Positions 49,166-58,562 of a stretch of 64,000 nucleotides of DNA are shown one piece after another (positions within the stretch are counted from its first letter, which is position 1; each line of letters begins with the position of its first letter). The stretch comes from Corynebacterium glyciniphilum AJ 3170. Its GTDB lineage: Bacteria; Actinomycetota; Actinomycetes; Mycobacteriales; Mycobacteriaceae. A program made the translations under genes and the position numbers. Where the stretch lies: NCBI RefSeq assembly GCF_007673095.1, contig NZ_VDYZ01000001.1, positions 124,001-188,000 on the forward strand. Reading direction: 5' to 3'. The notes under the pieces were generated by a model that searched no databases, was not told where the DNA came from, and saw nothing but the letters and a program-made list of their open reading frames with translations.

Positions 49166-50475
49166 CCGGTCCAGTCACCACCGTCGACATCCTCGGTCCC
49201 GCCCACGGAGGGGCCGGTGTGGCACGTGTGGACGGCCAGGTGGTGTTCGTCCGTGGCGCCTTGCCCGGTGAGAAGGGCGTGCCTGTCCACATCGACGACG
49301 GAAAGGCCGGCAAGCGGTTTCTCACCGCCACTGTGACGGACGCCCGGGCTATCGGGGAGGCCTCTCCACACCGTGTACCGGCCCTCTGCCCCGCGGCCGC
49401 CGCGGGGGCGGGGTGCTGTGACCTGGACTTCGTGGACCAGGAAGGGTCACTCGCTGTCAAACGGCGGGTCGTCGCCGAACAGTTCCAGCGAATCGGTGGC
49501 ATCGACCTGAATACCGCCTCGGACGGGAAGGCTCCGGAGTGTGTGTCGGCGGACCCGTTCACCGGTTACCGCACCCGGGTACGCCTCGGCGTTGACCCCG
49601 ACGGGCGCGCCGGTCTCCGTCGCAGAAGCAGCGCCGCGGTGATTCCCCTGAACGGCCCGGACGGCCCGGACAGCCCGGCGGTGCAGTGTGCCCAGTGGGC
49701 GCCGGATCTGGCGGAGGGGCTGTCCACCGAACTCGCTGCACACAGTCTCACCCCGGGCGCTGAGGTATGTGTGGCGCTGGGGGACGACGGTGCCCGCAGT
49801 ATCGTCGAGGTCCCACCGCTACCGCGCCCGCAGCGGAGTCGACAACGTGGCAGGGCCCGGGGCCGTCGTCACGACACTGTGCAGCGCCGGGTGCTCAGCG
49901 GGACCGGGGATGTGGTGCGCACCGTCGGGGGACGCTCCTGGCATGTTCCGGCCGAGGCGTTCTGGCAGGCCCATCGCGCTGCTGCCGGGATGTACTCCGG
50001 ATGGGTGACAGCGCACACTCCGGTGGACAGTGAACTGGCCTGGGACCTCTACGGCGGCGCCGGGGTGTTCGCCGCTGCACTCTGCGATGCGGCACCGGGT
50101 GTCGCTGTCGACTGCGTGGATATCGCCTCGCCTGCCACCGCGGCCGGGCGCGACACCCTGGCGGACCGCGACGTCCGGTTCGTGAACGGAGATGTCGCGG
50201 GACGCGTCGACACACTGCGTGGGGCGGCGCCCGGGGCCACGCCTCCGTCGGTGGTCGTCCTGGACCCGCCGCGCACCGGCGCGGGCCGGAAAGTCATTGA
50301 GACGGTCGCTACACGTGGTCCCGCCACCGTCCTGCATATCGGCTGCGATCCGGCGACGGCGGCGCGTGACGCCGCGGTTTTCGCCGAACACGGCTACTGT
50401 CCGGACTCCGTCACGGTCGTCGACGCTTTCGGTCTGACCCACCACGTCGAGGTGCTCGTACGTTACGTTCGTTAG
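49162..50475 (+). CDS. TrmA/RumA-type RNA uracil-5 methyltransferase with TRAM domain
   Basis: A 437-residue enzyme. The N-terminal TRAM domain (TTVDILGPAHGGAGVARVDGQVVFVRGALPGE) is followed by cysteines C76, C85 and C86, which do not quite follow the usual four-Cys Fe-S pattern. The SAM domain has WDLYGGAGVFAAAL, the VVLDPPRTGAGRKVIE motif, and the catalytic cysteine in LHIGCDPATAARD. An arginine-rich insertion (RPQRSRQRGRARGRRHD) near 215-231 may bind RNA. It would make m5U in rRNA or tRNA; the target is not decidable here. Overlaps DUF3159 (ATGA). Confidence 0.88.
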   Translation: MTGPVTTVDILGPAHGGAGVARVDGQVVFVRGALPGEKGVPVHIDDGKAGKRFLTATVTDARAIGEASPHRVPALCPAAAAGAGCCDLDFVDQEGSLAVKRRVVAEQFQRIGGIDLNTASDGKAPECVSADPFTGYRTRVRLGVDPDGRAGLRRRSSAAVIPLNGPDGPDSPAVQCAQWAPDLAEGLSTELAAHSLTPGAEVCVALGDDGARSIVEVPPLPRPQRSRQRGRARGRRHDTVQRRVLSGTGDVVRTVGGRSWHVPAEAFWQAHRAAAGMYSGWVTAHTPVDSELAWDLYGGAGVFAAALCDAAPGVAVDCVDIASPATAAGRDTLADRDVRFVNGDVAGRVDTLRGAAPGATPPSVVVLDPPRTGAGRKVIETVATRGPATVLHIGCDPATAARDAAVFAEHGYCPDSVTVVDAFGLTHHVEVLVRYVR

Positions 50476-50637
50476 ACCGTGCGGGGAAAGCCGCCGGGGA
50501 AGCGGCCGGGAATGCCCAGGCCCAGACGTAATAGTGCGGTCCGATGATGTGAACGCGGCGTCGGCCCGTAAGATGGGCGGAGTGCCTGTGACTCAGGCAG
50601 TACGACTGAAGCGTAGGTTGTCGGCCGTCGACCCCCG

Positions 50638-50659
50638 GTGCCCCGGAATCATGGGGCAC
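50638..50659 (+). other. Hairpin in the dxs leader
   Basis: GTGCCCC (50638-50644) pairs with GGGGCAC (50653-50659) across an 8-base loop, about 40 bases before the dxs ATG. A possible -10 (TAAGAT, 50569-50574) lies upstream in this 225-base gap. I see no thiamine-pyrophosphate riboswitch motif, although the enzyme uses that cofactor. Confidence 0.45.
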
Positions 50660-50700
50660 AGAGGGCCGGCGACGACAGGGACGGAGAAGAGAGAACGGGT

Positions 50701-52629
50701 ATGTCGATTCTTGAAAAGATATCGTCACCGGCGGACCTCCGGACGCTGACTCCAGGACAGCTGGAAACCCTCGCTGGCGAGATCCGGGAGTTTCTCATCG
50801 AGAAGGTGTCCGCGACCGGTGGGCACCTGGGACCGAATCTCGGCGTTGTGGAGCTGACGATCGCACTGCACCGCGTCTTCGACTCGCCGGTGGACCCGAT
50901 CATCTTCGACACCGGCCACCAGTCCTACGTCCACAAGATCCTCACCGGCCGCAGGAACCTCTTCGACACCCTCCGTCAGCGTGACGGGTTGTCGGGATAT
51001 CCGGACCGTGCGGAGAGCCCCCATGACTGGACCGAGTCCTCCCACGCCTCTGCGTCCCTGTCCTACGCCGACGGCCTGGCCAAGGCGTTTGAGTTGACCG
51101 GCCAGACCGAACGGCGCGTCGCCGCGGTCATCGGTGACGGCGCCCTCACCGGGGGAATGGCCTGGGAGGCATTGAACAACATCGCCGAAGGCAAGGACCG
51201 CCCCTTGACGGTCATCGTCAACGATAACGGCAGGTCCTATTCTCCGACGATCGGCGGGCTGGCACACAGCCTCGCCGGCATGCGGATGCAGCCGGCCTAC
51301 GACAAGGTCATGGAGCAGGGCAAGAACTCTCTCGGTCGCCTCGGAGCCGTCGGTGAGCACGCGTTCAAACTGCTCCACAGCTTCAAGGAGGGCGTCAAGC
51401 ATGCCGTCATCCCCCAGGAGCTGTTCAGTAACCTCGGCCTGAAGTACGTCGGGCCCGTTGACGGACATGATGTGCGTGCCGTGGAAGCGGCGCTGTCCTA
51501 CGCCCGTGACTACGGCGGGCCGATCATCGTCCATATCGTCACCAAGAAGGGCAACGGCTACGCCCCGGCTGAGAACGACGAAGCCGACCAGATGCACTCC
51601 ACCGGAGTCATCGACCCGGTGACCGGACGGGCCGTCCAGGTCAGCGCCCGTGGCTGGACCGATGTCTTCGCCGATGAGCTCATCGAGATCGGACGTCGCC
51701 GGGACGACGTCGTCGCGATCACCGCGGCGATGGGGGGACCGACCGGTCTCTCCCGTTTCGCCGAGGTGTTCCCGGAACGGACTTTCGATGTCGGGATCGC
51801 CGAGCAGCATGCGGTGACCTCGGCGGCCGGGCTCGCCCTCGGCGGACTGCACCCCGTCGTCGCGGTGTACTCGACCTTCCTGAACCGGGCGTTCGACCAG
51901 TTGCTCATGGATGTGGCGCTGCTGCATATGCCGGTGACGTTCGTCCTTGACCGTGCCGGTGTCACCGGGTCCGACGGCGCCAGCCACAACGGCATGTGGG
52001 ACCTGTCGATCACGGGAGTCGTCCCGGGCATCCGGGTGGCGGCCCCCCGGGACGGCAGGCGCCTGGTCGAGGCACTCAACCGTGCCGTCGCCGTCTCGGA
52101 CGGCCCCTCCGTGGTCAGGTTCTCGAAGGGTGCGGTCCCGGCCGACGTACCGGCGGTGGACTCCTGCACTGACTACGACGTCCTCGTCGCACCGGAGGAG
52201 ACGGATCTCGCGGACGCCGACTCACTCAAGGTGCTGGTGGTCAACTACGGTCCGTTGACAGCACAGTCGGCCGCGGCCGCGGATGCACTCGCCGCCGAAG
52301 GGCACGCGGTGACCGTGGTCGACCCGGTCTGGGTCACTCCGGTGTCACCGGATGTCGTTGAACTGGCCCGGAACGTCGATCTGGTGGTCACGGTGGAGGA
52401 CAACGGGGTACACGGCGGGGCCGGCCAGATGCTCGCACGCGCGGCGTCCGAGTCATCGGTGTCGACGCCGATCCGCTATCTCGGCGTTGACCAGCGGTTC
52501 CTCGCGCACGGTTCGAGGGCAGAGGTGCTCGCCGAGGTGGGCCTGGACACGGAGTCCGTGGTGGAGCAGGTCCGGAGTTGGGCGGCCAGCGAGATTCGGC
52601 GTCGCGCGGAGACGACCGACGTCAGCTGA
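50701..52629 (+). CDS. dxs: 1-deoxy-D-xylulose-5-phosphate synthase
   Basis: A 642-residue thiamine-diphosphate enzyme for the first step of the MEP isoprenoid pathway, joining pyruvate and glyceraldehyde 3-phosphate. Motifs include [15 protein letters not shown], the ThDP motif [17 protein letters not shown] with [27 protein letters not shown] (catalytic glutamate), and [18 protein letters not shown]. The start is ATG 50701 ([29 protein letters not shown]). Its last 8 bases overlap the 3' end of rnd on the other strand. Confidence 0.96.
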   Translation: MSILEKISSPADLRTLTPGQLETLAGEIREFLIEKVSATGGHLGPNLGVVELTIALHRVFDSPVDPIIFDTGHQSYVHKILTGRRNLFDTLRQRDGLSGYPDRAESPHDWTESSHASASLSYADGLAKAFELTGQTERRVAAVIGDGALTGGMAWEALNNIAEGKDRPLTVIVNDNGRSYSPTIGGLAHSLAGMRMQPAYDKVMEQGKNSLGRLGAVGEHAFKLLHSFKEGVKHAVIPQELFSNLGLKYVGPVDGHDVRAVEAALSYARDYGGPIIVHIVTKKGNGYAPAENDEADQMHSTGVIDPVTGRAVQVSARGWTDVFADELIEIGRRRDDVVAITAAMGGPTGLSRFAEVFPERTFDVGIAEQHAVTSAAGLALGGLHPVVAVYSTFLNRAFDQLLMDVALLHMPVTFVLDRAGVTGSDGASHNGMWDLSITGVVPGIRVAAPRDGRRLVEALNRAVAVSDGPSVVRFSKGAVPADVPAVDSCTDYDVLVAPEETDLADADSLKVLVVNYGPLTAQSAAAADALAAEGHAVTVVDPVWVTPVSPDVVELARNVDLVVTVEDNGVHGGAGQMLARAASESSVSTPIRYLGVDQRFLAHGSRAEVLAEVGLDTESVVEQVRSWAASEIRRRAETTDVS

Positions 52630-53914
52630 CCTCGTCGGCGACGACCGGGGCGAAAGCGTCGATGAGCAGGTTCACCTGCCACCGGCGGCACTGCTGGTCC
52701 TCGAGTGCGTGTCCCAGCATCTCCTCCAGCTCGCTGACCGGGTCGTCTGTTCCCTCTCTGACAAGCGACGGGCGTGTCCTACCGGCGCGGAGCAGTGCAC
52801 AGGAGACGTCCCATGCCACCGACCGGAGGGCACGGACGGTGAGAAGGTCCTCGACCCGGATCCCGGTACGGTCGGACACCACCGCGAGAGCGTCGCGGAA
52901 ACCGGTCGACAGACGGTAGGCCAGCGGGTGGTCGCGCTCCCACGTGCGGTGGTCGGGTCGTCCGGCTGACGATGTCGGCCTGTCCGGGAGGCTCGCCGGA
53001 TCCGCAGAAACCGCCTGTCGCACCGCGGAGGACAGGACTGCCGTCAGTTCACGCGCGAGCCCCGGTCCCCGCGACGTCCGCGCCAGGCGGGAGGCGCCGG
53101 ACACCTCGCGCCGCAGCTGCTGGTCCGCACGCCCGGGCTGTTGGGCCAGATCCAGAATCGACGAACCGCGCAGCACGTGTTCGGGCGGCACGTCCCTGTC
53201 CCGCGCGACGGAGGTCCGGGCGTCGACCAGACGTCGGACGATCTCCAGCCCCCGGGGGTCCCGGACATGACCGATACCGCGGAGTTTTCGCCAGTCGGGT
53301 TCGGGGACGGGGAAGGACCATCCCCTGCTGACATGGTCGCACTCCTGCCGGTACCAGTCGTCCCGGCCGAGGTCACGGAGCCGGGACAGGGTGACGTCGC
53401 GCAACTCGATGAGCAGCTCCACGTCAAGGGCGGCGTAGGAGAGCATGGCATCGGGGATCGGGCGGGCAGACCAGTCTTCGCGCCCCTTGTCCTTGGCCAC
53501 CGTCACCCCGAGAAACTCCTCGAGCATGCCGGCCAGCCCGATCTGGCCGTAACCGAGCAACCGTCCGGCGATCTGGGTGTCGTGGAGTTCCGGTGTGTGC
53601 CAACCGAGCGACGTCAACGCCGGAAGGTCGCTGTGGGCGGCGTGCAGGATCCACGGTGCCGTGTCCATGACCGGGGCGAGGATCTCTCCGGCCTGCGGCA
53701 CCGTGGCGGGGTCGACCAGATGCGTACCGGCACCGTCCCGCCGCAGCTGGACGAGGAACGCCCGGTCGTCGAACCGGAAACCCGACGCACGTTCCGTGTC
53801 GACCGCGACGGGGCCGCGTCCGCGCGCGAGGGACTCGGCGACGGCGTGCACCGTCTCCGGTGTGTCGGACAGGGCGGGGACGCCGCCGCGGGGGGAGGAG
53901 AGGTGTTCAGCCAC
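52622..53914 (-). CDS. rnd: Ribonuclease D (DEDDy exonuclease with HRDC domains)
   Basis: A 430-residue 3'-5' exoribonuclease. Exo[12 protein letters not shown], Exo[12 protein letters not shown] and Exo[17 protein letters not shown] supply the acidic metal ligands. HRDC-type helical domains follow ([42 protein letters not shown]). It trims tRNA or other RNA 3' ends. TAAGGT lies 7 bases before GTG 53914, so I use this start; the frame is also open to GTG 53923, which would overlap that -10. Upstream comes the DUF3000 gene on the same strand, ending at 53925. Confidence 0.92.
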   Translation of the reverse strand: MAEHLSSPRGGVPALSDTPETVHAVAESLARGRGPVAVDTERASGFRFDDRAFLVQLRRDGAGTHLVDPATVPQAGEILAPVMDTAPWILHAAHSDLPALTSLGWHTPELHDTQIAGRLLGYGQIGLAGMLEEFLGVTVAKDKGREDWSARPIPDAMLSYAALDVELLIELRDVTLSRLRDLGRDDWYRQECDHVSRGWSFPVPEPDWRKLRGIGHVRDPRGLEIVRRLVDARTSVARDRDVPPEHVLRGSSILDLAQQPGRADQQLRREVSGASRLARTSRGPGLARELTAVLSSAVRQAVSADPASLPDRPTSSAGRPDHRTWERDHPLAYRLSTGFRDALAVVSDRTGIRVEDLLTVRALRSVAWDVSCALLRAGRTRPSLVREGTDDPVSELEEMLGHALEDQQCRRWQVNLLIDAFAPVVADEVS

Positions 53915-53924
53915 AGCTGTCACC

Positions 53925-54584
53925 TTACCGACCGCTGATGGAGGTCACCCCTTCGGGAGGAAGACCGGCGACGTTGGCGAGCACCTTGGAGAACGCGGTG
54001 ACATGCCCGGAGAGGTCGGTGCCGGCCGCGCTCCACGAGGCACGCATCTCGATCTGGAACGCGTTGGCGGGGCCACCGATGTCCCCGAAACGGCTGGAGG
54101 CGGTGGCGGTGACGGTGCCGCCGAGGTCGCTGACGGCGTTGCCGGTGAGTCCTTCGGTCAGCCAGTCCCAGGCGACCTCGGGAAGCAGCGGGTCCTCGGC
54201 GACCGCCGAGTCGAGGTCGGCCTGGATGTAGGCCACGAGCTTCATCATCCCCGGCCCCTCCGACCCCCTGGGGTCGTGGAGCAGGATGAGTCTGCCGAAT
54301 GCGTCACCCTCGGAATCTGTGGGCACGGCGGCTTCCCCACCGTCGCGCCCGGACGTCCCGACGGCGTCGGTCACTCCCGGTAATCGGTCGACTTCAAGGC
54401 CGATCGCATGGCTGTAGGGGGCGAGTTTCCGCGGCGGACGGATGTCGGTCACAGTGATGCCACTGCGGACCGGTGCGGCATGCATGGAGGTGACCGCCTC
54501 CCGGAACGGGCCGGGGACAGCCTCCGTGGCATCGGCCGTCGCGGCCTGACCCGGGTTACCTGTCGTCTCTGAATCAACGCTCAC
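53925..54584 (-). CDS. DUF3000 family protein
   Basis: A 219-residue soluble protein: VPGPFREAVTSMHAAPVRSGITVTDIRPPRKLAPYSHAIGLEVD, then a central region ending ILLHDPRGSEGPGMMKLVAYIQADLDSAVAEDPLLPEVAWDWLTEGL, and a C-terminal ANAFQIEMRASWSAAGTDLSGHVTAF. This is DUF3000, an actinobacterial family beside rnd and hemE with unknown function. TATGTT lies 7 bases before GTG 54584, which I take as the leaderless start; ATG 54596 is inside that promoter. Divergent from hemE across 90 bases. Confidence 0.85.
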   Translation of the reverse strand: MSVDSETTGNPGQAATADATEAVPGPFREAVTSMHAAPVRSGITVTDIRPPRKLAPYSHAIGLEVDRLPGVTDAVGTSGRDGGEAAVPTDSEGDAFGRLILLHDPRGSEGPGMMKLVAYIQADLDSAVAEDPLLPEVAWDWLTEGLTGNAVSDLGGTVTATASSRFGDIGGPANAFQIEMRASWSAAGTDLSGHVTAFSKVLANVAGLPPEGVTSISGR

Positions 54585-54674
54585 AGGGGTCAACATAACC
54601 GGCGCAAATCGTGATGTGGTGCAGGCGCGCCGTCGGTGGTCCACTTCGTCGGGGAACTGGCATAATCTGGAGAC

Positions 54675-55856
54675 ATGGTTGACCAGAATTCGTCCCCGGT
54701 CGGCGTCGCCGATCTCCGTCCGACTGAAGAGGCGATCGGCACGGCGCGCTCCGCCCGACGTGCCTCCCCCGATGCTCCGCTGCTGGCGGCCGTCCGGGGG
54801 GACGTCCCGTCCCGTCGTCCGATGTGGATGATGCGCCAGGCCGGGCGTTCCCTGCCCGAGTACCGCGAGATCCGTAAGGACGTCGGGATGCTCGACTCCT
54901 GTTTCCGTCCGGACCTCCTCGCCGAGATCACCCTGCAGCCGGTGCGCCGCCACGATGCTGACGCGGCGATCCTCTTCTCCGACATCGTCGTTCCGTTGAA
55001 GGCGGCGGGGGTGGGGGTGGACATCGTCGCCGGACGTGGGCCGGTCCTGGAATCACCGGTACGCACGGCGGAGGCGGTCGAGACACTTCCGGTCGTCGAT
55101 CCCTCGCAGCTCGGGGCCGTCGTCGAGGGGATCGGCGGGATCCTCGAGGAGTTGCGGGACGACCAGGTTCTCATCGGCTTCGCCGGTGCTCCGTTTACTC
55201 TGGCGTCCTACCTGATCGAGGGCGGGCCCTCGAAGAACCACGGTGTGACGAAGGCGATGATGTACTCACAGCCACAGTTGTGGCACGCGCTGATGGAGAA
55301 GCTGACACCGACCGTGGTCCGGTTCCTGCAGGTGCAGATCGAGGCAGGGGCGGATGCGGTCCAGCTCTTCGATTCCTGGGCAGGATTCCTCAGCCTGCGC
55401 GACTACCGTGAGTTCGTCGCCCCGTACTCGCACAGGATCATCGAGGCTGTGCGCCCGTACGGTGTTCCGGTGATCCACTTCGGGGTGAACACCGGAGAGC
55501 TGCTCGGAGAGATGGCGGCAGTGGGGCCGGACGTGGTCGGCATCGACTGGAAGACCCCCCTGGACGTGGCTGCACGCCGGGTCACCTCGTCCTTGACCAC
55601 CGCCCACGAGTCCGGTGACCCCCGGGTCCCGGCTGAGCGGCGTGTCCGTGCGATCCAGGGAAATCTGGATCCGGCCATCCTTCTGGCAGGACCTGAGGTG
55701 ATCGCTGACCAGGTCCGCCGCGTCTGTCGAGAGGCCGACCGGGCCGTCAGCGCCGGTGATGCCCGGGGCCATGTCTTCAACCTCGGGCACGGTGTTCTCC
55801 CGGAAACCGATCCGGACGCGATCACCCGGGCCTTCGCGGAGGTGCACGGGCAGTGA
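54675..55856 (+). CDS. hemE: Uroporphyrinogen decarboxylase HemE
   Basis: A 393-residue enzyme converting uroporphyrinogen III to coproporphyrinogen III. The active-site signature RRPMWMMRQAGRSLPEYREIRK is at about residue 45, the ILFSDIVVPLKAAGVGVDIV region follows, and VIHFGVNTGELL carries a conserved histidine region. There is an N-terminal extension of about 35 residues. TAATCT lies 6 bases before the ATG (leaderless). The stop overlaps hemY by GTGA, making a hemE-hemY operon. Confidence 0.96.
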   Translation: MVDQNSSPVGVADLRPTEEAIGTARSARRASPDAPLLAAVRGDVPSRRPMWMMRQAGRSLPEYREIRKDVGMLDSCFRPDLLAEITLQPVRRHDADAAILFSDIVVPLKAAGVGVDIVAGRGPVLESPVRTAEAVETLPVVDPSQLGAVVEGIGGILEELRDDQVLIGFAGAPFTLASYLIEGGPSKNHGVTKAMMYSQPQLWHALMEKLTPTVVRFLQVQIEAGADAVQLFDSWAGFLSLRDYREFVAPYSHRIIEAVRPYGVPVIHFGVNTGELLGEMAAVGPDVVGIDWKTPLDVAARRVTSSLTTAHESGDPRVPAERRVRAIQGNLDPAILLAGPEVIADQVRRVCREADRAVSAGDARGHVFNLGHGVLPETDPDAITRAFAEVHGQ

Positions 55857-57277
55857 CGGATCCGAGTATCAGCACCGGGCCGCGTGTCGCCGTCGTCGGA
55901 GGCGGCGTCAGTGGCCTGTTCGCCGCCTGGGAACTACGGCGTCGGCTGGGCCCCGGTGCCCAGATCCTGGTTCTCGAGGCGTACAGCAGACTCGGCGGGA
56001 AACTGAAGACCGTCGATTTCGCCACCGGCCCGGTTGACATGGGGGCCGAGGCGTTCCTGACCAGACACACCGGGATGGCACAGCTTGTCGAGGATCTCGG
56101 GCTGGGGGAGGAGCTCCGGACACCCTCGGGGGCGCGGAGTGCGTTCCTCGTCGACGGTGAGCTCGTGGACATCCCGCCGGCGACGGTCATGGGCATTCCC
56201 GCGAGAGGTTCAGACGTGGACGGTGTGCTCAGTCCGTCTGCACAGGCGATGGTGGATTCCGAACGCGACGGCGCTGCGCTGCCGTGGATCGTCGGGGACG
56301 ACGTCAACGTGGGTGAACTGGTACGCCGACGGTACTGCGACGAAGTCGTCGACCGTCTGGTGTCTCCCATGCTCGGCGGGGTGTACTCATCCTCGGCCGA
56401 TGATCTCGGGTTGCGGGCCACGGTTCCCCAGATCGCGGAGGCCATGGACGATATCGCGGCACGGGGGGACGACGTCTACCTGTCCACGGCAGTGGCCGAG
56501 GCACTGGCACTGCGGGCGTCGTCCACCACGGCTGCCGCCGGACCCGCGTTCAACTCACTGGCGACCGGGTACCGGACGCTTATCACCAGGCTCGCGGAAC
56601 TCTCCGGTGCGGACATACATGTCGACACACAGGTGGAGGAGATCGGCCGTTACAACGGACGTATCTACCTTGAACCGGTCGGTACCGTTGATGCAGTCGT
56701 CGTGGCGACACCGGCCCCGACGGCGTCGGTTCTGCTCAAGGACCTGGTCCCGGATGCCGCGCAGATCCTCGGTGGGGTTGACCTTGCAGGATCGGCAGTG
56801 GTCGGTCTCAGCTACGGCGGTGCCGACGGTGGCGCAGGGATCCCCGACCGGTCGGGGATCCTCATCGGTGCGGACGGCCCCACCCACGCCAAGGCATTCA
56901 CGTTCTCCTCCCGCAAATGGCCTCATATCGGTGAGCGCCACGGCAGGGACGGCGGTTTCGTGCGTGCCAGCTTCGGGACGTTCCGGGACGGCCGTCTCCT
57001 CGACGCCGACGACGACACCCTCGTGGGGTACGCCGTCGAGGACCTGGCACGTGTCGCCGGTGTCACCCGGCGTCCTACCGAGACGTTCGTGCAGCGGTGG
57101 TGGGGCGGGCTTCCCGTCTACGGTGTGGGACACACCGAACTCATGGGCATCGCCGAGGCCGCGGTCGACGAGGTTCCCAGAATTGCGGTGGCTGGGGCGT
57201 ACCTCCACGGTGTCGGCGTGCCCGCCTGCGCGGAGACAGGTCGGGCTGCGGCGCGCAAGATCGCTGACGAACTCTGA
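55853..57277 (+). CDS. hemY: Coproporphyrinogen III oxidase HemY (PPOX family)
   Basis: A 474-residue FAD flavoprotein. The dinucleotide motif GGGVSGLFAAWELRRRLG is near residue 16 and the C-terminal AGAYLHGVGVPACAETGRAAARKI completes the FAD fold. In actinobacteria with HemQ, HemY acts on coproporphyrinogen III rather than protoporphyrinogen IX, and the presence of hemQ next door supports that. It starts with GTG overlapping the hemE stop. A hairpin follows the gene before hemQ. Confidence 0.93.
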   Translation: MTDPSISTGPRVAVVGGGVSGLFAAWELRRRLGPGAQILVLEAYSRLGGKLKTVDFATGPVDMGAEAFLTRHTGMAQLVEDLGLGEELRTPSGARSAFLVDGELVDIPPATVMGIPARGSDVDGVLSPSAQAMVDSERDGAALPWIVGDDVNVGELVRRRYCDEVVDRLVSPMLGGVYSSSADDLGLRATVPQIAEAMDDIAARGDDVYLSTAVAEALALRASSTTAAAGPAFNSLATGYRTLITRLAELSGADIHVDTQVEEIGRYNGRIYLEPVGTVDAVVVATPAPTASVLLKDLVPDAAQILGGVDLAGSAVVGLSYGGADGGAGIPDRSGILIGADGPTHAKAFTFSSRKWPHIGERHGRDGGFVRASFGTFRDGRLLDADDDTLVGYAVEDLARVAGVTRRPTETFVQRWWGGLPVYGVGHTELMGIAEAAVDEVPRIAVAGAYLHGVGVPACAETGRAAARKIADEL

Positions 57278-57290
57278 CGGACTCCGACGT

Positions 57291-57326
57291 GTGTCCCGCG
57301 CTCCCGCTGGTCGGGGCGCGGGACAC
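57291..57326 (+). terminator. Hairpin between hemY and hemQ
   Basis: GTGTCCCGCGC (57291-57301) pairs perfectly with GCGCGGGACAC (57316-57326), with an inner CCC/GGG continuation. It begins 13 bases after the hemY stop and lacks a T-tract. It may attenuate read-through, since hemQ has its own TAAGAT -10 at 57333-57338. Confidence 0.6.
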
Positions 57327-57389
57327 GGTGGCTAAGATCAGCCAGGACACATACAACAGGTCGACGGACAGGACAGGTGGTTGAGAACC

Positions 57390-58109
57390 ATGGCGAAGCT
57401 TGATTTCAGGGAACTCAATGAGAAGTTGCAGTACACGATGTGGTCGGTGTTCACGGTCCGCAACGGGGAGCTGCCGGACGACGGTGAGGCCCGGGCTGCG
57501 GTGGCCGCGGACCTGGAATCCTTCCTCGCCTCCTTCGACGACGAGGAACTGACCGTCCGCGGTGTCTACGACCTCACCGGGCAGCGGGCGGAGGCGGACA
57601 TCATGATCTGGTGGCACGCCGAGAAGTTCGAGGACCTGCAGCGGGCGTACCGTCGGTTCCTCAGGGAGACCACCCTCGGCCGCGCCTGCGACGGGTACTG
57701 GTCGAATTCCGCTCTGCACCGGCCGGCGGAATTCAACAAGTCCCACCTTCCCTCGTTCATCATGGGGGAGGACCCGGGGGACTGGATCGCGGTGTATCCG
57801 TTCGTCCGTTCCTATGAGTGGTATCTGCTGCCGGACAAGGAACGCCGGACGATCCTGGCTGAACACGGCATGGCGGCACGGGGGTACGACGAGGTCCGCG
57901 CAAACACCGTCCCCGCTTTCGCCTTGGGTGACTACGAGTGGATCCTCGCCTTCGAGAGCCCGACCCTGGACCGCATCGTCGATCTGATGTACAAGATGCG
58001 TTACACCGAGGCGCGGCGCCACGTCCGGGAGGAAGTCCCCTTCTTCACGGGGCGTCGAGTCAACGGCGACGCCGCCGAACTCGCCACTTTCATCTCCGAG
58101 CTTCCCTGA
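57390..58109 (+). CDS. hemQ: Coproheme decarboxylase HemQ (ChdC)
   Basis: A 239-residue chlorite-dismutase-fold enzyme that makes heme b by decarboxylating coproheme with hydrogen peroxide. The catalytic tyrosine is Y136 ([11 protein letters not shown]) and the proximal heme ligand H159 ([10 protein letters not shown]), one residue from the C. diphtheriae numbers I recall (Y135, H158). It completes the coproporphyrin-dependent pathway with HemE and HemY. It starts at ATG 57390 with a separate promoter candidate (TAAGAT at 57333). Confidence 0.95.
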   Translation: MAKLDFRELNEKLQYTMWSVFTVRNGELPDDGEARAAVAADLESFLASFDDEELTVRGVYDLTGQRAEADIMIWWHAEKFEDLQRAYRRFLRETTLGRACDGYWSNSALHRPAEFNKSHLPSFIMGEDPGDWIAVYPFVRSYEWYLLPDKERRTILAEHGMAARGYDEVRANTVPAFALGDYEWILAFESPTLDRIVDLMYKMRYTEARRHVREEVPFFTGRRVNGDAAELATFISELP

Positions 58110-58125
58110 GGCGAGTCGGGGCGAG

Positions 58126-58557
58126 TCAGCTCTCCTGAAGGCGCAGGGCGATCCCGTTGATGCAGTAACGCAGGTCAGTGGGAGTGTTGTAGCCCTCGCC
58201 CTCGAACACGTGACCGAGGTGCCCACCGCAGGTGGCGCAGACGACCTCGGTCCTACGCATCCCCAGTGAGTCGTCGACGCGTGTCTCCACTGCGTCGGAG
58301 TCGGCCGGGTCGAAGAAGGACGGCCACCCGCAGTGGGAGTGGAACTTCTCGGTGGAACGGAAGAGTTCTGCACCGCACCCGCGGCACAGGTAGACGCCTT
58401 CCGTCTCTGCGTCGGTGTATTCACTGGTGTAGGGACGTTCCGTCGCCGAATTCCGCAGCACCTGGAATTCATCGGGGGACAGGCGCTCGCGCCACTGTGC
58501 GTCAGTGAGCGTGGAGAAGTCTTCGAATGGGCGGATGTCGGGCCGGTTCTCGGTCAT
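58126..58557 (-). CDS. msrB: Peptide-methionine (R)-S-oxide reductase MsrB
   Basis: A 143-residue MsrB repairing methionine-R-sulfoxide. The structural zinc is held by C58-x2-C61 and C107-x2-C110, and the catalytic cysteine is C132 in RYCINGIAL. KFHSHCGWPSFFDP and GGHLGHVF are classic. It is convergent with hemQ (16 bases between the stops), and its ATG at 58557 lies 5 bases after the aftC stop, so the two share a transcript. Confidence 0.95.
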   Translation of the reverse strand: MTENRPDIRPFEDFSTLTDAQWRERLSPDEFQVLRNSATERPYTSEYTDAETEGVYLCRGCGAELFRSTEKFHSHCGWPSFFDPADSDAVETRVDDSLGMRRTEVVCATCGGHLGHVFEGEGYNTPTDLRYCINGIALRLQES

Positions 58558-58562
58558 CGTTG

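Noticed and set aside
50476-50700. TPP riboswitch before dxs
   Set aside because: No CUGAGA-type thi-box core is present; only a short hairpin is seen.
50725-51987. 420-codon frame opposite dxs
   Set aside because: Pure antisense of a highly conserved enzyme gene, with no start signal.
56085-57335. 416-codon frame overlapping hemY on the same strand
   Set aside because: Arginine/serine/proline-rich out-of-frame translation of hemY with no domain.
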